From positions 1-58,960 of the forward strand of contig JAAYIQ010000081.1 of NCBI GenBank assembly GCA_012523365.1: 58,960 nt of DNA. Reading direction: 5' to 3'. Shown here in pieces: positions 54,372-58,960 of this stretch. The notes beneath the pieces are model-generated. The model searched no databases and was not told the origin of the DNA. It saw nothing but the letters and a program-made list of their open reading frames with translations. Position 1 is the stretch's first letter. Each line of letters starts with the position of its first letter. Source of the stretch: Clostridiaceae bacterium. Lineage in GTDB: Bacteria; Bacillota; Clostridia; Saccharofermentanales; Saccharofermentanaceae. The translations under genes and the position numbers were made by a program.

Positions 54372-55122
54372 GGTTCGGGGCCTGGTCCTGTCTGCCAAGC
54401 CTCATAAAGAGCAAGACCGTTTCATTCGAATTTTGACGTCCGCGAACGGCATAATCAGTGCTTGCGCCCCGGGTGCGGGCAAACTCGGCAGCAGGCATGC
54501 CATTTCTGTGCAGCCCGGGACGCTTTCTGACTTCGCGCTGAATTGTTCGAGGGGTTATTACTATTTGTCCGAATCGGAGCTTGTCGAGTCTTTCAGGGGC
54601 CTCTATGAGGACATTGAAGTATTAACGTTTGCCGCGCATCTTTTGGAAATCGCTTCAGATGTTTGCGTAACGGCGGATGTCGCATCGTCCGTATATCCAT
54701 ATTTGGTTCGGGCGCTTTTCGCTCTTTCGGAAAAACTCAAGCCGTCGGCGTTGATCGTTTCCGCATTTGAATGGAAAATGATGGACCTTTGCGGGTATAC
54801 GGCAGATTTGGATTCGTGTACCTGCGGCAGATCCGATCTTGACGAACAGTTCGCTTTCTCATTCGATCATTGTCGACTGTATTGTATCCGGCCGGTGTGT
54901 TTGGGTGCTGCCGGAAACTATCAGGTAATATCGAAAAGCGCGGTGAACGCTCTTCGATATATCCAAACCTCTGCCGGTACGAATTTGTTTTCTTTTAACG
55001 TCTCAGATGTGGTCCTTCTCGAAATATCCGACTTAACGCGGAGGTTTCTCTGTGAACGGTTCGAAAAGAAATACTGTAAAATAGATCTGTTGAACGATGT
55101 CGGTGATCTGACGAGTTATTAA
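54358..55122 (+). CDS. recO: DNA repair protein RecO
   Basis: 254 residues. It anneals single-stranded DNA and loads RecA with RecR. The N-terminal OB fold (LKVRGLVLSAKPHKEQDRFIRIL) is followed by a helical core and a Cys cluster: CGYTADLDSCTCG and then C and C in FDHCRLYC (near 145-180), a zinc finger. The GTG start at 54358 has GGGAGAAACTC upstream and overlaps the ybeY-era stop. Order era-recO is the usual Firmicutes one. Confidence 0.93.
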   Translation: MTSLKVRGLVLSAKPHKEQDRFIRILTSANGIISACAPGAGKLGSRHAISVQPGTLSDFALNCSRGYYYLSESELVESFRGLYEDIEVLTFAAHLLEIASDVCVTADVASSVYPYLVRALFALSEKLKPSALIVSAFEWKMMDLCGYTADLDSCTCGRSDLDEQFAFSFDHCRLYCIRPVCLGAAGNYQVISKSAVNALRYIQTSAGTNLFSFNVSDVVLLEISDLTRRFLCERFEKKYCKIDLLNDVGDLTSY

Positions 55123-57608
55123 TAGAACGGGGCATCTTCGACATCATTTTCTGTTTTTAACGCAAGATCCGTTTGCCAATGTTTCGGGAAAAGTGATCTG
55201 TATTCGATCAAAGCATACCGGTGGTCCATCAGTACTACAAATCCGCAATCCGACTCGTCCCGAATAACCCTTCCGCACGCCTGAAGAACCTTTTCCCAAC
55301 CCGGATATCGATAGGCGAACGAGTATCCGTCACCGAATTTCTCCTGAAAATACTGACGAAGGATCTCGCGTTCCGGAGAAATTTGCGGAATTCCGACACC
55401 GACGATGAATACCCCGGAAAGACGTTCTCCGACCAAATCGATTCCCTCGCCGAAATGCCCGCCCAGGATCGCGAATCCCAACAGAGTTTTCTCGCCGAAT
55501 CGGTCAAAGCGAGTCAAAAAAGCTTCCTTTTCCATTGAGTTCATATCTTTTTGTTGAACGATGATCTCCGTGTCGCTTTGAGCTTCCGAATCATCGCAAA
55601 AACGATCTCGAACCATTTCCATGTACTGAAAAGAGGGGAAATATGCGATGTAATTACCGCAATTTCGTTTTGTATATTCACGAATACAACGAATCACGGC
55701 ATCTGCGGTGGCATATCGTTCTCGATATACCGTACGAATATCGGTGTGAAAACACACTTCCAGGTTTTCTTTCGGAAACGGGCTGGGGATATTGATCTCT
55801 TCGACACCGGATGGTGCGGTACCAACTAACATCGAGCGGTAATAAAGAGAAGGGGAGAGCGTTGCCGAAAAGAAAACACAAGGATGACGATCTTTGATTT
55901 GTTCATAAAGGAAATCAGAAGCGTCTAAACAAGAAAGAGAAAACAACATCGAATAAGGGCATCCGGACCGGTCGGCGGAAGCTCTGTCGACTTTCGCGAT
56001 GAATACATATGAGCTGTTAAAAAACTGCTCCGTTACAGTCAGAAAATATCTCGCTTCGAAAAAGAAATCCAAAATTGTTTTTCGTATCGGTCCGACCGGA
56101 ATCGAATCCAGTATTTCGGACAGGCGATAACAGATCCGCCACAAATCTCCGTACAAAGTCTTCGGAATCAATTTGACCGCTCGAAAATCCTGCGCGATAT
56201 GAACATGCTCGTCAGAATAATCCCGTTCGATACGATCAAATGCCATTTCGCCTCGGGAAATGGACTCGTAAGCAGTTGAAAAATAGCGGGAAATCGAGTC
56301 CGAAAGTGCGTCGATTTCCCGCGTCATCCCGCGAGAAACAACGGAAAACTCGTGAAAGGTCTTGAAATTAAGCAGTGCGGAAAACATCTCACGTGAACGA
56401 TCCACTAAATTGTGCGACTCGTCATTCAGAATGATGTGCGACTGAGCCGGATCATCAAAAAAACGCTCCAGTCGTATTCTGGGATGAAAGGCGTGATTAT
56501 AGTCGCCAATAATCACATCGCAAAACAGCGAAATATCCAAAGACAGCTCAAAAGGGCACAGGCGGTATTTCTGAGCCGCTTGAATGACGATCGACGGATG
56601 AATATCCGCAATGTTCATCAAATCATTAACGGCGCCTTTCAATCGGTCGTAATAACCGAGCGCGAGCGGACAAGCCTTCGGCTCACAATAAAGAGCCTTG
56701 TTGGGGCACATGGTTTCCTTGGAAGAAAGAACGATCGAACGCGCGTAGAGGCCGTTTGCACGCAGATCGTTCAAAGTTTTTCTCGCAATTTCACGTGTGG
56801 AGATTTTTGCGGTCAGGTAAAATATTCTCTCCGAAAAACCTCTGGAGAGACACTTTAAAGAGGGAAATAAAACACCGATCGTCTTTCCGATGCCGGTCGG
56901 AGCCTCGGCAAAAAGGGTTTGTTTACAGCGGATCGACCCGATCACATGTTCCATCAGCGTTCGCTGTCCGTCCCGCAGTCCGCCGTACGGAAACGAGAGG
57001 TGGCGGATACTCTCGTTTCTTTTTGAACGATCGTCAATCAATTGTAAGGCAAGAGCTTTGTATTGACTGCATGTATTATCGAAAAACACCTTAGCGTCGC
57101 TTCTTGAGATCGTCTCCGATTGCCCGATTGGTTTGAGGGTTTGGATTGAAACATAACGCAAGATGATTTCAATGGCGGAGACATTCGGATGACCGGACAT
57201 TAACATGTGTGCGTACAGTACAAGTTGTGCGCGATGAACAGGGCGAAACAGTTGGTCGTATGTGGCATTTTGTCTGTTGTGGGATTTGATTTCGATCAAG
57301 GACATCAGCCCGGGATCATCGGAATCATTGTTTTCCGATATCAGGCAGTCCGCACGACCCGATACCTTCAGAATGAAGCCGTTGCTCTCGAAAACGGCGG
57401 ATAAGGAGACCTCCGTTTCAACATGTTTGCTTTCGTATTCCTTTCGTATGTCATCAAAAACCTTGCGGTGCAGCCGCGTTCCTTCCTGTCCGCTTACCGA
57501 TGAAAATGAAACACCGGAAAGATCTCCGCTCAGATAAATCTGCTCGGCTAAAATCCTTGCGGAAACGACTTGCTCGGTAATCGCGTAATTTTCGGATTCA
57601 GATACCAT
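55119..57608 (-). CDS. PD-(D/E)XK nuclease fused to XPD/DinG-type helicase with Fe-S cluster
   Basis: 829 residues from the ATG at 57608, five bases after GGAG; a TTG at 57635 is not needed. Residues 1-155 form a PD-(D/E)XK nuclease: H47, GRAD87, E106-I-K108, Q128 and Y132. The SF2 helicase follows, with Walker A APTGIGKT (236-243), four Fe-S cysteines C301, C308, C313 and C351, and the DEAH-like DESH (396-399). The C-terminal domain ends with the YPGWEKVLQACGRVIRDESDCG region. It is a DNA repair helicase-nuclease. Cas4-like nuclease plus XPD in one chain suggests end processing. It converges with recO, overlapping by four bases. Confidence 0.9.
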   Translation of the reverse strand: MVSESENYAITEQVVSARILAEQIYLSGDLSGVSFSSVSGQEGTRLHRKVFDDIRKEYESKHVETEVSLSAVFESNGFILKVSGRADCLISENNDSDDPGLMSLIEIKSHNRQNATYDQLFRPVHRAQLVLYAHMLMSGHPNVSAIEIILRYVSIQTLKPIGQSETISRSDAKVFFDNTCSQYKALALQLIDDRSKRNESIRHLSFPYGGLRDGQRTLMEHVIGSIRCKQTLFAEAPTGIGKTIGVLFPSLKCLSRGFSERIFYLTAKISTREIARKTLNDLRANGLYARSIVLSSKETMCPNKALYCEPKACPLALGYYDRLKGAVNDLMNIADIHPSIVIQAAQKYRLCPFELSLDISLFCDVIIGDYNHAFHPRIRLERFFDDPAQSHIILNDESHNLVDRSREMFSALLNFKTFHEFSVVSRGMTREIDALSDSISRYFSTAYESISRGEMAFDRIERDYSDEHVHIAQDFRAVKLIPKTLYGDLWRICYRLSEILDSIPVGPIRKTILDFFFEARYFLTVTEQFFNSSYVFIAKVDRASADRSGCPYSMLFSLSCLDASDFLYEQIKDRHPCVFFSATLSPSLYYRSMLVGTAPSGVEEINIPSPFPKENLEVCFHTDIRTVYRERYATADAVIRCIREYTKRNCGNYIAYFPSFQYMEMVRDRFCDDSEAQSDTEIIVQQKDMNSMEKEAFLTRFDRFGEKTLLGFAILGGHFGEGIDLVGERLSGVFIVGVGIPQISPEREILRQYFQEKFGDGYSFAYRYPGWEKVLQACGRVIRDESDCGFVVLMDHRYALIEYRSLFPKHWQTDLALKTENDVEDAPFY

Positions 57609-57649
57609 AAAAACTCCGTTAAGGGTTATAATCAACTCAATACATAAGA

Positions 57650-57655
57650 ATTATA
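57650..57655 (-). promoter_or_regulatory. Likely -10 of the helicase gene (TATAAT)
   Basis: A perfect TATAAT on the minus strand, about 42 bases before the ATG at 57608. No convincing -35 is seen upstream. Confidence 0.4.
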
Positions 57656-57719
57656 CTCTAAAAGCAAAGCCGGCGGATAAGAGAATAAGACTGTGCTCAA
57701 TCATCAATTATGAAACAAG

Positions 57720-57747
57720 CAACCGACATACTTGCATATGACGGTTG
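57720..57747. promoter_or_regulatory. 28-bp inverted repeat upstream of ddh, possible operator
   Basis: Arms CAACCG-A-CATA and TATG-A-CGGTTG flank the six-base centre cttgca. The pairing is perfect except for the A opposite A in each arm. The right arm overlaps the -35 of the ddh promoter, so a bound regulator could block polymerase. The regulator is not identified. Confidence 0.5.
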
Positions 57748-57773
57748 TCAAATTGCGATTAATCGAATAAAAT
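57745..57773 (+). promoter_or_regulatory. Promoter of ddh (TTGTCA-17-TAAAAT)
   Basis: A -35 TTGTCA (57745-57750), 17-base spacer and -10 TAAAAT (57768-57773). The -35 overlaps the inverted repeat at 57720. Confidence 0.65.
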
Positions 57774-57821
57774 GAGTAATATTTGTTTCGCATATGAATG
57801 CGGAGAAGGGGATAGTTGCAA

Positions 57822-58808
57822 ATGCAGATCAAAATCGGAATTGTCGGTTACGGTAACCTTGGTAAAGGCGTTGAAAAAGCGATCACTCAGAATCCGGACA
57901 TGGAACTTAAGGCTATTTTCACACGAAGAAACTGCGAGTCAATTAAGCCGTTGGGATCATCCGTTCTCGTTTATGAGCTTAAGGACTTAGATCAGCATTC
58001 GGCAGATATTGACGTGATGATTCTCTGTGGCGGAAGCGCTTCGGATCTTCCGGAACAGACGCCGACGGCGGCCCGATGGTTCAATGTGGTCGACAGCTTC
58101 GATACGCACGCCAAGATCAACGAGCATCTGACGGCCGTTGATTCCGAGGCCGCGTCTTCCGGTCATGTTGCGATTATTTCTGTCGGATGGGACCCCGGGA
58201 TGTTTTCGATCAATCGACTCTATTCGGCGGCGATCCTGCCGGAAGGGGAGACCTACACCTTCTGGGGTAAGGGGATCAGTCAGGGGCACTCGGACGCGAT
58301 CCGAAGGGTCGATGGCGTACTGGATGCCCGTCAATATACGGTGCCGATTGAAGAGGCCGTCGAGCTTGCAAGAAGCGGCGGCAAACTCACGACCGACTCC
58401 ACGAAACGACATATCCGGGAGTGCTTCGTGGTCGCGGAGGAGGGTGCCGATTTGGATCGAATCAAGAACGACATCGTCACCATGCCCAATTATTTTGCCG
58501 GTTATCAAACAATTGTTCATTTCATCTCAATGGATGAGCTCAAGGAGAAGCACTCGGCGATGCCGCACGGCGGTTTTGTGATCCGTTCGGGACATACCGG
58601 ATGTGAGAATGAAAACCATCACGCGATCGAGTACTCGCTGAAGCTGGACTCAAATCCGGAATTCACCGCCGGTGTGCTGGTCGCGTACGCAAGAGCGGCC
58701 CACCGGTTGAATCAAGAAGGGAAGAATGGCTGCCTGACGGCTTTTGACGTACCTCCCGCATATCTTCTACCGATGAAAAGGGAAGAGATGATCCGGAAGT
58801 TTCTGTAG
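57822..58808 (+). CDS. ddh: meso-Diaminopimelate dehydrogenase
   Basis: 328 residues from the ATG at 57822, nine bases after AAGGGGA; an in-frame TTG at 57816 is too close. It makes meso-DAP from tetrahydrodipicolinate, ammonia and NADPH in one step, bypassing the acylated lysine pathway. The N-terminal Rossmann motif KIGIVGYGNLGKGVEKAI binds NADPH. The conserved SVGWDPGMFSINR (near 125) and WGKGISQGHSDAIRRVDGV (near 150) stretches, and HGGFVIRSGHTG, match the family. It links to the aspartate kinase gene as the DAP supply for peptidoglycan. A terminator follows. Confidence 0.93.
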   Translation: MQIKIGIVGYGNLGKGVEKAITQNPDMELKAIFTRRNCESIKPLGSSVLVYELKDLDQHSADIDVMILCGGSASDLPEQTPTAARWFNVVDSFDTHAKINEHLTAVDSEAASSGHVAIISVGWDPGMFSINRLYSAAILPEGETYTFWGKGISQGHSDAIRRVDGVLDARQYTVPIEEAVELARSGGKLTTDSTKRHIRECFVVAEEGADLDRIKNDIVTMPNYFAGYQTIVHFISMDELKEKHSAMPHGGFVIRSGHTGCENENHHAIEYSLKLDSNPEFTAGVLVAYARAAHRLNQEGKNGCLTAFDVPPAYLLPMKREEMIRKFL

Positions 58809-58830
58809 AATTTTATTGTTGAGGAATCAA

Positions 58831-58859
58831 GAAAAGCCGGACTTTGATCCGGCTTTTTC
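58831..58859. terminator. Rho-independent terminator after ddh, probably bidirectional
   Basis: Stem GAAAAGCCGGA (58831-58841) and TCCGGCTTTTTC (58848-58859) with the loop ctttga. The A-rich left arm gives a T-run on the other strand. A weaker partial copy (AAAAGCCGG at 58868-58876 followed by GATCCG) lies just downstream. Confidence 0.85.
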
Positions 58860-58890
58860 CATGCTCGAAAAGCCGGTGTTTGTGATCCGA

Positions 58891-58960
58891 CTATTTTACG
58901 GCGATCCTCATCCGGTAAGAAAACTCCACACTGAACGATTGATCTCCAAAGACTTCCTTA
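58891..58960 (-). CDS. Possible 3' end of a minus-strand gene
   Basis: Reading the minus strand from the window edge gives 22 codons ending at TAG (58893-58891): KEVFGDQSFSVEFSYRMRI plus three more residues. The position suits a gene converging on the bidirectional terminator. The fragment is too short to name, and a chance frame is possible. Confidence 0.3.
   Translation of the reverse strand, partial: KEVFGDQSFSVEFSYRMRIAVK

Noticed and set aside
1-58960. tRNA or rRNA genes
   Set aside because: No cloverleaf-like segment with a conserved TTCGANTC arm and no conserved rRNA segment was recognised in the gaps between genes; all gaps are under 250 bases.
1-58960. Insertion sequence, prophage or genomic-island boundary
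   Set aside because: No transposase, integrase or long terminal inverted repeats were seen; gene order is typical core chromosome throughout.

Overview
The window is a gene-dense stretch of a low-to-moderate-GC Clostridia-type (Bacillota) chromosome. Evidence for this includes the gene orders efp-asp23-amaP-DUF2273-nusB-xseA-xseB-ispA-dxs-nadK-argR-recN and phoH-pgpH-ybeY-era-recO, ribonuclease Y followed by ymdB, zapA followed by a U32 peptidase, and AAGGAGG-like ribosome binding sites with many GTG and TTG starts. All 50 or so genes look chromosomal. I see no IS element, prophage, CRISPR array, rRNA or tRNA. No stretch longer than 300 bases lacks a gene.

Layout. 1-3812: end of a GldG-like protein, a DUF4340 protein and a DUF5711-like membrane protein, probably the tail of an ABC-2-type export locus. 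3850-10098: CYTH protein, BaiN-type flavoprotein, MBL-fold hydrolase, ACT regulator with its UPF0210 partner, and a TPR protein. 10127-12732 (minus): argG-argH with a clear promoter. 12994-26228: class IV aminotransferase, HtpG, single-chain PurL, RsmA, ZapA, U32 peptidase, dUTPase, CorA-like transporter, and an alpha/beta hydrolase-fold protein that lacks catalytic residues. 26263-32594: TsaD, SmpB, VanZ, a DUF3048 lipoprotein (minus), an LCP ligase, and a transmembrane PP2C-like protein without its metal ligands and with an outside SH3-like domain and a Thr/Glu/Ser/Pro repeat tail. 32789-34144 (minus): aspartate kinase. 34301-44531: YqeG phosphatase, EF-P, Asp23/AmaP/DUF2273, NusB, XseAB, IspA, Dxs, NadK, ArgR, RecN. 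44542-54371: pseudouridine synthase (minus), Rny, YmdB, LspA, RluD, PhoH, PgpH and a single-chain YbeY-Era fusion. 54358-58808: RecO, a PD-(D/E)XK nuclease-XPD helicase fusion (minus), and diaminopimelate dehydrogenase.

How the genes work together. Most serve core information processing: rRNA and ribosome maturation (RsmA, YbeY-Era, pseudouridine synthases, EF-P, SmpB, TsaD, Rny), DNA repair (RecN, RecO, XseAB, helicase-nuclease) and isoprenoid synthesis (IspA, Dxs). A second theme is the envelope and lysine/DAP supply: aspartate kinase, DAP dehydrogenase, LCP ligase, LspA, ZapA and Asp23/AmaP. ArgR lies in the same window as argGH, and an ARG-box-like site lies upstream of argG.

The most notable points are the YbeY-Era fusion, two apparent pseudoenzymes (the PP2C-like sensor next to the LCP gene, and the alpha/beta hydrolase-fold protein), the absence of sporulation genes from four loci where Firmicutes usually carry them, and several unusual translation starts (rny, aspartate kinase). 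The organism is probably a non-sporulating member of the Clostridia, but the exact family cannot be told from the sequence alone.
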